A DNA stretch of 64,000 bases from Chitinispirillales bacterium (GTDB taxonomy: Bacteria; Fibrobacterota; Chitinivibrionia; Chitinivibrionales; Chitinispirillaceae). The notes beneath the pieces were generated by a model. It made no database searches. It was not told the origin of the DNA and worked only from the letters and a program-made list of their open reading frames with translations. The position numbers and the translations under genes are program-made. Shown here piece by piece: positions 18,693 to 27,450 of this stretch (within the stretch, counting starts at the first letter, position 1; each line of letters opens with the position of its first letter). The stretch covers positions 1-64,000 of the forward strand of contig JAIRVB010000041.1 in assembly GCA_031254105.1 (NCBI GenBank), read 5' to 3'.

Positions 18693-18712
18693 GGCCGCGG
18701 CGTGCCGCGGCC
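18693..18712. repeat. 8-bp GC hairpin after the DUF898 gene
   Basis: GGCCGCGG, loop CGTG, CCGCGGCC. It lies 38 bases after the stop codon. No T-run follows, so it is either a weak terminator or one of the dispersed palindromes. Confidence 0.5.
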
Positions 18713-18757
18713 TTACAAATCAGATCATTTTATGCGTATTTGCCATAGCGTGTAAAA

Positions 18758-18964
18758 ATGCGGTACGGAACAGTACTTTGGTTTAATGATATCAGCGGAA
18801 CAGGCCGGATAAGGGCTGATGAAGACGGCGCGTATATCGGTGTTTCGCATAAGTCGATATTAGGCCAGGGGTATAAAATTCTTGATGAAGGACAGAGAGT
18901 AAGTTTTGATGCTGTGAAATGCGCCTCGGGGTTTGAGGCGCGGTCGGTGGTTGTTTTGGATTGA
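18758..18964 (+). CDS. degenerate cold-shock-domain protein
   Basis: 68 residues that fit the length and spacing of a CspA-like OB fold: GTVLWFNDISGTGRI, SILGQGYKILDEGQRVSFDA and ARSVVVLD. The RNA-binding aromatic positions are poorly kept: RNP1 (usually KGFGFI) reads SGTGRI and RNP2 (usually VFVHI) reads YIGVSH. So it may bind nucleic acid weakly or serve another role. There is no clear ribosome-binding site. Distinct from the fused cold-shock domain at 62 kb. Confidence 0.6.
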   Translation: MRYGTVLWFNDISGTGRIRADEDGAYIGVSHKSILGQGYKILDEGQRVSFDAVKCASGFEARSVVVLD

Positions 18965-19097
18965 GATTTATAGCGGGCCGTTTGATTTTTTCCAATCGGC
19001 GTATTTTTTAAGAAATAGCATTCAAACATAAGTCCTATTACCTCCAATAATACCTCCCAAAAAACCACCAACAGCTTGCTTGAACCTCCCCCAGTTT

Positions 19098-19226
19098 TCA
19101 TATCTTGAATTTAAAGTCAGCCCAAGCCCCTGTTTTTGTATTATGTAAATAATGAATTGAAACGTCATTCACTTTTTCTTCCATCTTTATCCATCCTTCA
19201 GAAGCTGGCCATCTTGTGTCTTTCAT
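19098..19226 (-). pseudogene. remnant of a secreted-toxin-like C-terminus
   Basis: A 42-residue minus-strand ORF starting MKDTRWPASEGWIKM and ending TGAWADFKFKI. From memory, the pattern DTRWPA-DGW-KM...IHY...NT-TGA-DDFKFK is common at the very end of large polymorphic-toxin/RHS-type proteins. Here there is an in-frame stop directly upstream and no large toxin gene, so it is probably a displaced toxin tip or decayed fragment. Further on in the same direction (about 19070-19030) another frame gives AVGGFLGGIIGG, also fragment-like. Not verified by search. The rest of 18965-19302 has no gene. Confidence 0.35.
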
Positions 19227-19302
19227 TTCGATGCTTGTGATTTACTTATTTGCCGCTCCAATAACTATTTTTATATTCTACTCTTTTTAATAAGAGAACC
19301 GT

Positions 19303-20136
19303 ATGCGCGCCCTGAGGCGCGGTATGTTTAAACGGGAGCGGCTTCTGGAGATAATATTTTTAGGTACAGGGACTTCACATGGGGTTCCGCCTCTTGACTG
19401 CGTGATAAATGATTACGCGCTTTGCCCTAAAGACGTGTGCCGCAAGTCTCTTAACGATCCGCGTCACAGGAGAACACGTACCTCCATTTTAGTTAAAAAA
19501 AACGGGAAAACCTTGCTTGCGGATGTTTCGTCTGATTTCCGGGAGCAGGCGCTGCGTCACGGCATTAAGGAAATTGACGCTGTGATTATCTCTCACGGAC
19601 ATATTGACCATTTTGGCGGATTACCGGATATCAGGTCTTATACCTGGCGTAAACCGCTTACCGTTTACGCTTCTTCGGAAACGCTTGCTAATGTCAGATG
19701 CGTTTTTTCGTATATGTTTGATTCCGGCGTAGAGTGCGGAGGCGGTATTCCTCATTTGCGGATGAAAGAACTTAAGGATACGAGTGAGATTGCCGGGTTT
19801 ACCGTAAAGCCTATACCTGTTACTCATGGGAAACTGAAAGGCTGCTTAGGTTTTAGAATTGATGATACCGCTTATGTGCCTGATGTTAAGCACATCGATC
19901 CTGAGAATGAAAAATTGCTTGAAGGGCTTGACTGTCTGGTACTTAACTGTCTAAGAGAGAACCCGGGGCACAGTACGCATCTGTTTTTATCTGAGAGCGT
20001 CTCGCTTGCGCGCCGGCTTGCCCCTAAGCGCTGTTATTTTATTCATATGAATCATGAGATAGATTATATTGCTGATGGGAAAGAGTTGGATTCGTGGATG
20101 GAATTTTCATATGATGGACTTATAATTAAAGTATAA
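19303..20136 (+). CDS. MBL-fold metal-dependent hydrolase (PhnP-like)
   Basis: 277 residues, or 270 from the alternative ATG at 19324. A metallo-beta-lactamase fold with the metal-binding motif ISHGHIDHFGG, the early FLGTGTSHGVP loop, a downstream VTHGK and a final IHMNHE. Residues CPKDVCRKS near the N-terminus resemble the cysteine-containing segment of PhnP phosphodiesterases, which hydrolyse cyclic phosphodiesters. The substrate is not determinable. No phosphonate genes adjoin. Possibly a housekeeping phosphodiesterase. Confidence 0.85.
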   Translation: MRALRRGMFKRERLLEIIFLGTGTSHGVPPLDCVINDYALCPKDVCRKSLNDPRHRRTRTSILVKKNGKTLLADVSSDFREQALRHGIKEIDAVIISHGHIDHFGGLPDIRSYTWRKPLTVYASSETLANVRCVFSYMFDSGVECGGGIPHLRMKELKDTSEIAGFTVKPIPVTHGKLKGCLGFRIDDTAYVPDVKHIDPENEKLLEGLDCLVLNCLRENPGHSTHLFLSESVSLARRLAPKRCYFIHMNHEIDYIADGKELDSWMEFSYDGLIIKV

Positions 20137-20262
20137 TGCAGAAATAATAATGCGGAAATTTGGAAAACAACGCGGAAATAATAATTCAGACCGTGTTTAT
20201 TGAGTCGCGCAGATGTTTTGAGCTTTTATTTCTGCATTCTGCATTATCATTTCTGCATTAAA
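20134..20262. repeat. dispersed inverted-repeat element, copy 2
   Basis: Left arm TAATGCAGAAATAATAATGC from 20134; right arm ends ATTTCTGCATTCTGCATTAT then TTCTGCATTA at 20260. The left arm begins inside the stop region of the MBL gene; pyrE starts 17 bases after the right arm. The left half contains extra repeats of GCGGAAAT, so this copy is longer than most. Confidence 0.8.
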
Positions 20263-20278
20263 ATAAAGGGGGTGGGAG

Positions 20279-20950
20279 ATGGAGCGGTTTAAGGAAGAGT
20301 TTATTGAGTTTATGGTTCGTTCCAGGGTGCTTACCTTTGGAGATTTTGTTACCAAGAGCGGACGGAAGACGCCTTTTTTTATTAACACCGGTAATTACAG
20401 CACCGGTGAGCAGCTTTTTGAGCTTGGGCGGTTTTATGCTGAGGCGTTAAGCTGCAAATTGGGTAAGGGTTTTAACGTGCTTTTTGGCCCCGCGTACAAG
20501 GGGATTCCTCTTGCTGTCACCGCTTCTATAGCGCTCCATACAAGTTTTGGTCATGATGTTTCTTTCTGCTTTAACCGCAAGGAAGCCAAGGATCATGGTG
20601 AGGGCGGCGTGATGGTAGGGGCTAAACTTAAGGTCGGCGATAAAATAGTGATTATCGAAGATGTGACGACCGCGGGCACATCGGTGCGGGAGTCTGTACC
20701 GCTTCTTAAGCTTAATCCCGGAGTTGAGGTGGCGGGACTTGTAGTTTCAGTTGACAGAATGGAGCGCGGTACGGGAACTAAAAGCGCGCTTGACGAACTT
20801 AGAGATGAGTTCGGTTTCTCAGCTTTTTCAATTGTTAATCTTAATGAGATCATAGAATATCTCCACAATAAAGAAGTTGACGGTAAAGTAGTATTGAATG
20901 ATGGGATTATGGACAGGATCAGGGAATACAGGGCGCAGTATGGGGTGTAG
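20279..20950 (+). CDS. pyrE: orotate phosphoribosyltransferase
   Basis: 223 residues. Transfers the phosphoribosyl group of PRPP to orotate in pyrimidine synthesis (cytoplasm). The PRPP loop VIIEDVTTAGTSVRE is intact, preceded by FNRKEAKDHGEGG, the flexible-loop region, and FGPAYKGIPLA. ATG 20279 follows GGGGTGGGAG. No other pyr genes are in the window. Confidence 0.95.
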   Translation: MERFKEEFIEFMVRSRVLTFGDFVTKSGRKTPFFINTGNYSTGEQLFELGRFYAEALSCKLGKGFNVLFGPAYKGIPLAVTASIALHTSFGHDVSFCFNRKEAKDHGEGGVMVGAKLKVGDKIVIIEDVTTAGTSVRESVPLLKLNPGVEVAGLVVSVDRMERGTGTKSALDELRDEFGFSAFSIVNLNEIIEYLHNKEVDGKVVLNDGIMDRIREYRAQYGV

Positions 20951-20953
20951 GAA

Positions 20954-20973
20954 GGGCGTTGCTCGCAACGCCC
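20954..20973. repeat. short GC palindrome, GGGCGTTGC family, copy 1
   Basis: GGGCGTTGC, TC, GCAACGCCC, four bases after the pyrE stop. Other copies are at 21050-21069 and 46220-46239. CGTAC follows here and precedes the 46-kb copy. It could work as a terminator of pyrE. Confidence 0.6.
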
Positions 20974-21049
20974 GTACTTTGCCCCATCCTGGCTAAGATT
21001 GCTGTGATGAGTTTAAAATATGAAAGGCAGCGCCCGTGCAATAGATCAG

Positions 21050-21069
21050 GGGCGTTGCGCGCAATGCCC
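21050..21069. repeat. short GC palindrome, GGGCGTTGC family, copy 2
   Basis: GGGCGTTGC, GC, GCAATGCCC, one mismatch in the stem. It lies in the 189-base gap between pyrE and the ElyC/YdcF-like gene. Confidence 0.55.
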
Positions 21070-21139
21070 ATACAGGTGATCAGGTGTGTGTAAAGAATGG
21101 GCGGCAGGCTGCCATCCTTACGTCAGATATTGAGGTTTC

Positions 21140-21922
21140 ATGCTTTTTATCCTTTCAAAACTTCTCGCTATTCCGTTTAATCCTGTAGGATTAATACTTG
21201 TTCTTCTTTTGGCAAGTTTTTTGACTGCTGTTATCTGGCGCAGAGTCAAATTGACGCTTATATTTTTTTCTGGCGCGTTTTTTGTACTTTTACTTCTCAG
21301 TACCCCTTTACTTTCACGGCCATTAATGCGAGGTCTTGAAAAACAATATATGCCGTCCGAAAATTATAGCCCCGCTTCCGCTGTAGTGCTTTTGGGAGGA
21401 GCAACCGTAGGAAAGATTTCGCCGCGTATTTATGCTGAAACCAATCATAACGCAAACCGTATTTTTCACGCGGTACGGGTATTCAGGCAGAGCGGTTCGC
21501 CAAAGCTCGTACTTTCCGGAGGGGTGATAGAGTTTACCAGCAATGAGATGGTTTCTGAAGCGCAGTCTATGTATACTCTTTTAAATGAATTTTTTGGTAT
21601 GGATACATCGGATGTGCTTCTTGAAGATGAATCAAAAAATACCAGAGAAAATGCCCTGTACACAAAAAAAGTAATGGAAGAAGCGGGAATGGGCAATGAT
21701 ATTATTCTTGTGACAAGCGCGTACCATATGCCTCGCAGCGCTGCTGTTTTCCGCAAGGCTGGTTTTTCGGTAACGCCCGCTCCCACAGGCTACTACGAGG
21801 AGGAGTCTTTTGCTTTTAAACTGTATCAGTGGCTGCCCAAGACAAGTACGCTTTTTAAATCTTCCATAGCGCTTCATGAATACTATGGCAGTGTTGTATA
21901 CAAAATATTAGGTTGGATGTAA
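21140..21922 (+). CDS. ElyC/YdcF-like DUF218 membrane protein
   Basis: 260 residues. Two hydrophobic segments (residues ~12-30 and ~38-58) precede a DUF218 domain: AVVLLGGATVG, then LVLSGGV, ESKNTRENALYTKKVM and VTSAYHMPRSAAVFRKAGF. This is the pattern of ElyC/SanA/YdcF proteins; ElyC in E. coli acts in envelope and peptidoglycan precursor metabolism. That role here is inference. TGAGGT precedes ATG 21140. The next gene starts one base after the stop, so they form an operon. Confidence 0.85.
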   Translation: MLFILSKLLAIPFNPVGLILVLLLASFLTAVIWRRVKLTLIFFSGAFFVLLLLSTPLLSRPLMRGLEKQYMPSENYSPASAVVLLGGATVGKISPRIYAETNHNANRIFHAVRVFRQSGSPKLVLSGGVIEFTSNEMVSEAQSMYTLLNEFFGMDTSDVLLEDESKNTRENALYTKKVMEEAGMGNDIILVTSAYHMPRSAAVFRKAGFSVTPAPTGYYEEESFAFKLYQWLPKTSTLFKSSIALHEYYGSVVYKILGWM

Positions 21923-21923
21923 G

Positions 21924-22754
21924 ATGCGCAACGATTTCCACGTTCATTCCAATGAGTCCGACGGGCAGCTCAGCCCGGAGCTGCTTATTGATCTGGCGAT
22001 TGGAAAAGGTATCTCGGTTATCGCTTTGTGCGATCATGATACGACCGCGGGAGTAGAGCGTTTTGTAAAGTACGGCGAGAGCCGCGGCATAAGGGCGTTT
22101 TCGGGAATAGAACTCTCCGCGCAGTGGAAGGGCGGCAACTGTCATCTGCTTGGCATTTCGGTAAGTGATGTTTACGAACCGCTTGAGTCTGTTCTTAAAA
22201 AAACGCGTGAAAGCCGCGACAGACGTAATAAGTTGATTTTAGACAAACTTTCCGATTTCGGGATAGATTTAACTATTGGCCAGCTGCATAATGAAGCGGG
22301 CGGGGAGGTGGTTGCGCGTCCACATATCGCCTCCGCGTTGTTAAAGATGGGTTATGTGACCTCTTTTCAGGAGGCGTTTGATAAATATCTTTCGCGGGAA
22401 GGATTAGCCTATGTTGACCGCTTCAGACTTGCTCCTGTGGAAGCGGTAAAGCTTTTGCGCGAGGCGGGCGCTTTTGCCGCGCTGGCTCATCCCGCCCAGC
22501 TTAACTTGAGCAACTCCGGCTTGTTTGATTTTGTTGTACAACTTAAAGATGCGGGATTGCAGGGGATTGAAGTTTATGCTCCCAATACTTCAGATAAGCA
22601 GATCTCTTTTTACAAAGAGATGGCCGATGGTCTTAAACTCATCCACACCGGCGGCTCGGATTTTCATGGGCCCGCTCAGGGCGGACGTGATATAGGATAC
22701 TACCAGCCTGATAAGTTAATCCCCCCGATCAGCATTCCGGCGCTTGGGATTTAA
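21924..22754 (+). CDS. PHP-domain metal-dependent phosphoesterase
   Basis: 276 residues, a PHP domain: DFHVHSNESDG (metal ligands), ALCDHDTTAGV, GIELSAQW, then ALAHPAQL and a final GGSDFHG. It matches the TrpH/YciV branch (RNase AM type, 5'-to-3' exonuclease or 3',5'-nucleotide phosphatase activity in E. coli). The helical insert RPHIASALLKMGYV is typical. Starts one base after the DUF218 gene. Confidence 0.88.
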   Translation: MRNDFHVHSNESDGQLSPELLIDLAIGKGISVIALCDHDTTAGVERFVKYGESRGIRAFSGIELSAQWKGGNCHLLGISVSDVYEPLESVLKKTRESRDRRNKLILDKLSDFGIDLTIGQLHNEAGGEVVARPHIASALLKMGYVTSFQEAFDKYLSREGLAYVDRFRLAPVEAVKLLREAGAFAALAHPAQLNLSNSGLFDFVVQLKDAGLQGIEVYAPNTSDKQISFYKEMADGLKLIHTGGSDFHGPAQGGRDIGYYQPDKLIPPISIPALGI

Positions 22755-22758
22755 AAGA

Positions 22759-22850
22759 TAATGCAGAATGCGGAAGTATAAAAAACATTTATATTTCAAA
22801 AAAAACCTATTTAATATATTTTTTGTTTTATTCAGGCATTCTGCATTTTT
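22759..22850. repeat. dispersed inverted-repeat element, copy 3
   Basis: Left arm AATGCAGAATGCGGAAGTAT from about 22760; right arm ATTCAGGCATTCTGCATTTT ending near 22850. The right arm overlaps the 3' end of the heptose kinase gene and encodes its last residues (MQNA). It sits between convergent genes. Confidence 0.8.
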
Positions 22851-23845
22851 AGACAATCGGCAATAAGCTCTTCCTGATTTACCGACGCGGTTCCAAGCTG
22901 GCCGACCGTAATGCCTGCCGCGCGGTTTGCCAGAAACGCGGCTTCAAGAGGTGTGGCTCCGCTCACAACCGCCGCGCTGAACACGCTGATAACTGTGTCT
23001 CCCGCTCCGGTAACATCAAAAACTTTACGGGCCGCTGTCGGCAGATGTGAATAGACTTTGCCCTCTCTCTGGAAAAGTCCCATTCCCCGTTCGCTTAATG
23101 TTATAAGGAGATATGGCAGCGACAGCTGTTCGACAAGCTTCCAGCCTATTGCTTGTATATCTTCATCACTGCTGTTATGTGATGATGAAAGTCCGAGCAT
23201 AGTGTGAGCTTCCTTAAGATTAGGGGTTATGACAGAAACACCTTTGTAAAGATCGAAATGGCGTTCTTTGGGGTCTATGGCTATGAACATGTTTTTTGAG
23301 ACGCATGTCTCTATAATTTTGCCTATAACAGGCTGTGAGATAACCCCTTTACCGTAATCTGAAATTATAACACCCCTTACACTGTCTACGTTTTTAATAA
23401 AAAGATTCCACACTCCTTCATATTCTTTGGCGCTAAGGTTTGTTGTTACTTCGCGGTCGGCGCGGACAACTTGCTGGTTGCGCGCTATAATTCTTGTTTT
23501 TATTGTTGTGGGGCGTTCGGCGGATTCAAGCAAGCCGTCTGAGGAACAGTCAAGTTCATCTATCATTTTGCGCAAAAGTCTGCCGTTGTCATCGCTGCCG
23601 TATATCGATATGAGGAATGGCTTTACATTTAGTTTACGAAGATTTTGAATGACGTTTGCCGCGCCCCCAAGTTTCCTTGATACCGATTCTACATCAACTA
23701 CCGGTACCGGAGCTTCAGGAGAGATCCGCTTTACCTCTCCCCACATATATTCATCTATCATCACATCGCCTATTACCATGACGGATGAAGAGGAAAAATT
23801 ACCGACAATTTCGCTTATGCGCCGCTCTGCTGTTTGAGTTGTCAT
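22832..23845 (-). CDS. rfaE1: D-glycero-beta-D-manno-heptose-7-phosphate kinase (HldE kinase domain)
   Basis: 337 residues of the PfkB/ribokinase fold. It phosphorylates heptose 7-phosphate at C1 in ADP-heptose synthesis for LPS core. Motifs: VIGDVMIDEYMWGEVKRISPEAPVP at the N-terminus, KLGGAANV, and the C-terminal anion hole VTGAGDTVISVFSAA with catalytic Asp. The length fits the kinase domain alone; the adenylyltransferase half must be elsewhere. ATG overlaps the stop of the M50 protease gene by one base (ATGA), so they are co-translated. The last four residues come from a dispersed repeat. Confidence 0.92.
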   Translation of the reverse strand: MTTQTAERRISEIVGNFSSSSVMVIGDVMIDEYMWGEVKRISPEAPVPVVDVESVSRKLGGAANVIQNLRKLNVKPFLISIYGSDDNGRLLRKMIDELDCSSDGLLESAERPTTIKTRIIARNQQVVRADREVTTNLSAKEYEGVWNLFIKNVDSVRGVIISDYGKGVISQPVIGKIIETCVSKNMFIAIDPKERHFDLYKGVSVITPNLKEAHTMLGLSSSHNSSDEDIQAIGWKLVEQLSLPYLLITLSERGMGLFQREGKVYSHLPTAARKVFDVTGAGDTVISVFSAAVVSGATPLEAAFLANRAAGITVGQLGTASVNQEELIADCLKMQNA

Positions 23846-24507
23846 CAGGTTGCCCAGACTGCCTTTCCAAATGTTATAAACTGGATCAGGTTAAGAAATG
23901 GTTTATAAAACGGATTCAGGATCATTGACAGAATATGATTTCCTGTCATATATCCAAAAACTAAAAGACCGATAAGAACTAAAAGCGCGTGACGCGTAGC
24001 GTTCATATAACCTTGGATATGTTTGCTTGGCAAAACACCCATTAAAATTTTTGATCCGTCAAGCGGCGGAATCGGAAGCAGATTGAAAAACGCAATTCCG
24101 GCGTTGATGAAAAATCCAAGCTGCAGAAACAGCAGCAGATGTCCTGTGAGCGCCTGCGGGTTAAAGATGATCAAAAGCCGGATAATAAATCCAAAACAAA
24201 CCGCTTGTATAATGTTTGAAACCGGTCCCGCAAGACTTACAAGCAGAAGATCACGCTTGATGTTAGTAAGGTTGTATCCGTTTACCGGAACCGGCTTTGC
24301 CCACCCAAATACTCCGGTCATCAGCATTATCCCTCCAAGCGGGTCAAGGTGGGAGAATGGGTTGAGCGTCAGGCGCCCCTCATCGCGCGCGGTGGGATCA
24401 CCAAGTTTTAGCGCAGCCCAGCCATGAGCGACTTCGTGTATTGTAAGAGCAAGAAGGATTACAGGTATACGCAGAATGAAAGCTTCGTAACTCATGCCAA
24501 GAATCAT
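23845..24507 (-). CDS. site-2-protease family M50 membrane metalloprotease
   Basis: 220 residues with several membrane segments. The zinc motif is HEVAH near residue 24, in LTIHEVAHGWAALKLGD; the second metal motif is LLPIPPLDGSKIL. WAKPVPVN is also typical. This short rhomboid-like S2P group (YwhC/YydH-like) has no PDZ domain. It is thought to act in intramembrane proteolysis; the substrate is unknown. Middle gene of an operon with the deacetylase (11-base gap upstream) and the heptose kinase. Confidence 0.88.
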   Translation of the reverse strand: MILGMSYEAFILRIPVILLALTIHEVAHGWAALKLGDPTARDEGRLTLNPFSHLDPLGGIMLMTGVFGWAKPVPVNGYNLTNIKRDLLLVSLAGPVSNIIQAVCFGFIIRLLIIFNPQALTGHLLLFLQLGFFINAGIAFFNLLPIPPLDGSKILMGVLPSKHIQGYMNATRHALLVLIGLLVFGYMTGNHILSMILNPFYKPFLNLIQFITFGKAVWAT

Positions 24508-24518
24508 ATTTTATATTC

Positions 24519-25679
24519 CTAATGTTGAAGTTTTTTTTGTAAAGCGAGACCGTTTATGTCAATTTCTGATTGATGAAGCAGCTCCGAAACCGTAACCGGT
24601 TCATAACCCATTTCTCTAAGGGCGTCTATAAGTTTACCCAAAATAAGATGTACCTGGAGTTCGCGCTGCTTGCGTTCGGTTCCAAGATGCATCAATACTA
24701 TGCCGCCGTTTACCCCCTGGGGCAGACCTGCCATGTTTATGATTTTGTCAAATACCTGCTCCGGGGTTTTAAACGCGTGGTGATTAACATCGGGAACCCA
24801 GTCGTTTGAATCAAGATTTTCTCTCCATGTTCCGCCCTGTTTCCATCCTACATGTAAGTATCCGGCTTCCATAGCCCACTGACAGATCTCTCTGTTATAT
24901 TCCCCATAAGGGCTTCGCCATAGAGGCGCAAAGCGAAGGCCGGTGCGCTCCATTAGTATCTTTTCGGCGCCGCTCAGTTCGTTGATTACGCTTTGGCGGG
25001 AGATTTCTGGCCGCGTAGTTTGCGTTTTTGTTTCGCCGAAGGTGGTCATGCGAGGGTGGGTCATTGTGTGATTGCCTAACTCATGACCGTAACTTGCGAT
25101 ATTTGTCACAATACCGGGAAAATTTTTAATAAAAGAACCTGTCAGGAACATTGTGCTCTTAACGCCTCTTGAGGCGAGAGTGTCAAGAATATCAAGCGCC
25201 GCGTTTGCGTTTGATCCGCCGTCAAATGTCAGAGCGACTAATTTCTTATTTGTAGAGCCGTTGTTCACCGTGTATGGGAATACGGATTTTTCAGATTGTG
25301 TATTTACATGCTTTCGGGACGGTGCTTCTGTTCGCACACCGTTGAATATTTCAACAGGCGTTTCACCCTCAATAATATCCTCCGGTTTTATCCTTGTCCC
25401 TGGTGTTATCTGTGGTTCCGGTATATCCATATCCCCATGTGGTATTATTATCACTGCGTCTGGCGTTATCTGAGGAATGACATATTGTGTGATCTGCTGT
25501 GGAAGTAAAACGGCAGCTTCGTTTTCATATTGTTTTTGCCGCTTGCGTTGTGATAAGCTTTGATCAATATCGTTAATAAGCATGAACGCAAAAACAGCTG
25601 CGCACGCAGAGAGCAGTACTGCTGCCGTGGAGATGAGTTTTTTTGCCGTATCAGGGGTCTTATTTTGATCTTGCGCCAT
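24519..25679 (-). CDS. membrane-anchored polysaccharide deacetylase (NodB/CE4)
   Basis: 386 residues. One N-terminal transmembrane helix (about 14-35, STAAVLLSACAAVFAFMLI) followed by a Pro/Gln/Ile-rich stalk and then a NodB domain from about residue 148. Motif 1 reads LTFDGG where the usual form is TFDDG; the metal-binding second Asp is Gly, as in some CE4 relatives. Motif 2 is HELGNHTMTHP (HTMTH, metal). Motif 3 region is WRSPYGEYN. It may deacetylate peptidoglycan or exopolysaccharide in the periplasm; the change at motif 1 leaves activity uncertain. Confidence 0.87.
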   Translation of the reverse strand: MAQDQNKTPDTAKKLISTAAVLLSACAAVFAFMLINDIDQSLSQRKRQKQYENEAAVLLPQQITQYVIPQITPDAVIIIPHGDMDIPEPQITPGTRIKPEDIIEGETPVEIFNGVRTEAPSRKHVNTQSEKSVFPYTVNNGSTNKKLVALTFDGGSNANAALDILDTLASRGVKSTMFLTGSFIKNFPGIVTNIASYGHELGNHTMTHPRMTTFGETKTQTTRPEISRQSVINELSGAEKILMERTGLRFAPLWRSPYGEYNREICQWAMEAGYLHVGWKQGGTWRENLDSNDWVPDVNHHAFKTPEQVFDKIINMAGLPQGVNGGIVLMHLGTERKQRELQVHLILGKLIDALREMGYEPVTVSELLHQSEIDINGLALQKKLQH

Positions 25680-25741
25680 AGGCTAAAAATAAAATCCGCG
25701 CACTTGCATTTTCACAGTAACGTTATTGTAATTTTATTTGT

Positions 25742-26686
25742 ATGGATATTAATGTTTTAAGTGTCGAGAAAATAACCAAAATATACCGCCGCGGATTCAA
25801 AGGAACGCCTTTCACCGCGGTAAAGGATGTCTCTTTCTCTCTGGCGCGTAACCGCGTTGCCGGTTTTGTCGGTCCTAACGGCGCGGGGAAAACAACAACT
25901 ATCAAGATGGCGATGGGGCTTGTAAAGCCGACAGCGGGACAGATTTCCATGATGGATATCAGCTCCAAAATGCCCGCTTCAAGAGATGGCGTGGCGTATG
26001 TCTCTGAGCAGCCTTATTTTTATAAACATCTCACAGTTTGTGAAACGGTAGATTTTTCCGCCAGTCTCATTGGTATTAAACCCGGTTCTGTTTCTTTGGA
26101 ACGCAAGCGGGTTCTTGAGGCGGTGGAGCTTTCCGGGCGGGAAAAAACCAAAGTGCGCAGTTTGTCAAAAGGGCTTCAACAGCGGCTCAATATGGCCTGC
26201 GGACTTTTGGGAGATCCGGAGCTTCTTATTTTTGATGAACCGATGAGCGGGCTTGATCCTCCTTCAAGGCGGCTTTTCAGAAAACTTTTCAGAAAACTTG
26301 GGCAGGAGGGCAGAACGGTTTTTTTCAGCACCCATGTGCTTGAAGATATTGAGGCCGTTTGTCAGGACGTAGTCGTGCTTGACAATGGGGCTCTGCGCTT
26401 TACCGGCAGCGTAGCTTCTCTTTTGGATAAGGGAACGCTTGGTACGGAACTTATTGTTCCGTCAATTCCGGACAGTCTTGCCGGCGACTTAACCGCTGAA
26501 GGTTTAAAGTTGTCAAGACCCGCCGGCGATAATGTTTTTGTTCTGATACCCGCGCAAAAAGATGTGGCTGAGTATCAGCGCAGGCTTTACGAACAGGGTG
26601 TTTACTGTCTCTCCATGCAAAAGCGTACCATGCCTCTTGAGGCGCTTCTTTATGGAAACAGCACAGAGGGAGGAGTCGCTTCGTGA
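25742..26686 (+). CDS. ABC transporter ATP-binding protein (ABC-2 exporter type)
   Basis: 314 residues. Walker A GPNGAGKTTT, signature SLSKGLQQRL (relaxed from LSGGQ), Walker B LLIFDEPMSGLDP, H-loop STHVLED. A C-terminal 80-residue extension is typical of NosF/CcmA-like exporters. It pairs with the permease gene that overlaps its end (GTGA). The cargo is unknown. Confidence 0.92.
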   Translation: MDINVLSVEKITKIYRRGFKGTPFTAVKDVSFSLARNRVAGFVGPNGAGKTTTIKMAMGLVKPTAGQISMMDISSKMPASRDGVAYVSEQPYFYKHLTVCETVDFSASLIGIKPGSVSLERKRVLEAVELSGREKTKVRSLSKGLQQRLNMACGLLGDPELLIFDEPMSGLDPPSRRLFRKLFRKLGQEGRTVFFSTHVLEDIEAVCQDVVVLDNGALRFTGSVASLLDKGTLGTELIVPSIPDSLAGDLTAEGLKLSRPAGDNVFVLIPAQKDVAEYQRRLYEQGVYCLSMQKRTMPLEALLYGNSTEGGVAS

Positions 26687-27450
26687 GAGTGATCCGGCTT
26701 GTCGCGCTCAATACATTTAAAGAGACTATCCGCAACAAGGTTCTCTACAATATTCTTCTTGCGGCGGCTGTAGCGCTTCTGATTGCGCTTTCATTCGGCG
26801 ATCTTTCGGTTATGTCGAGGGTGCAGGTTATGGCTGATTTCGGGCTTGCGACCATGTCTCTTACAGGGCTCCTTTTGGCGGTATTTATCGGAGTTGGTGT
26901 TTTGGGGACAGAGATCAACGACAAAACTGTTTATGGCGTACTCTGTAAACCTGTAGGCAGAACGCAGTTTATCATCGGTAAATTTTTAGGTTTGTTTGTA
27001 ACTCTTGTATTGAATTTCTTACTTATAGCTTTAATATTTGTCACAGCTATAACGGTTCTTGCGGGACAGATGCCGCATACGGATATTTTTGCGGCGGTGT
27101 TTCTTCTTATGATGGAGATGTCTGTTATTATAGCTGCCGCAATACTGGCGTCTTGCTTTACAACGCCAACTTTGGCCGCCATTTTTACCCTGGCGTTTTA
27201 TGCCGCGGGTCACCTCAATGATCTTATCTCACTAAGCGCGGATGCTCAGATCAACTCCGCCATGAAAACGGTTCTTGTCATTCTCCATTACGCGCTTCCT
27301 AATCTTGAGCACTTTAATATCCGCACACAGGTAGTGTTTGATCTGCCTGTCGCAAACGGTTTTATCTGGCTTGCCTGTCTGTACGGCCTCTTTTACACAG
27401 CGCTGCTTCTTCTGTTATCCTCACTTCTTTTCGCGAGAAAGGATTTGTAG
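26683..27450 (+). CDS. ABC-2 type permease (NosY-like)
   Basis: 255 residues with about six hydrophobic segments, e.g. LTGLLLAVFIGVGVLGTEI and LFVTLVLNFLLIALIFVTAI. It has the conserved DKTVYGVLCKPVGRTQFIIGK cytoplasmic loop of ABC-2 permeases. GTG start overlaps the ATPase stop by four bases. It forms the membrane half of the exporter. Confidence 0.9.
   Translation: MRVIRLVALNTFKETIRNKVLYNILLAAAVALLIALSFGDLSVMSRVQVMADFGLATMSLTGLLLAVFIGVGVLGTEINDKTVYGVLCKPVGRTQFIIGKFLGLFVTLVLNFLLIALIFVTAITVLAGQMPHTDIFAAVFLLMMEMSVIIAAAILASCFTTPTLAAIFTLAFYAAGHLNDLISLSADAQINSAMKTVLVILHYALPNLEHFNIRTQVVFDLPVANGFIWLACLYGLFYTALLLLLSSLLFARKDL

Noticed and set aside
18730-19101. 123-codon minus-strand frame over the cold-shock-like gene
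   Set aside because: No family pattern; the opposite strand has a cold-shock-type fold.
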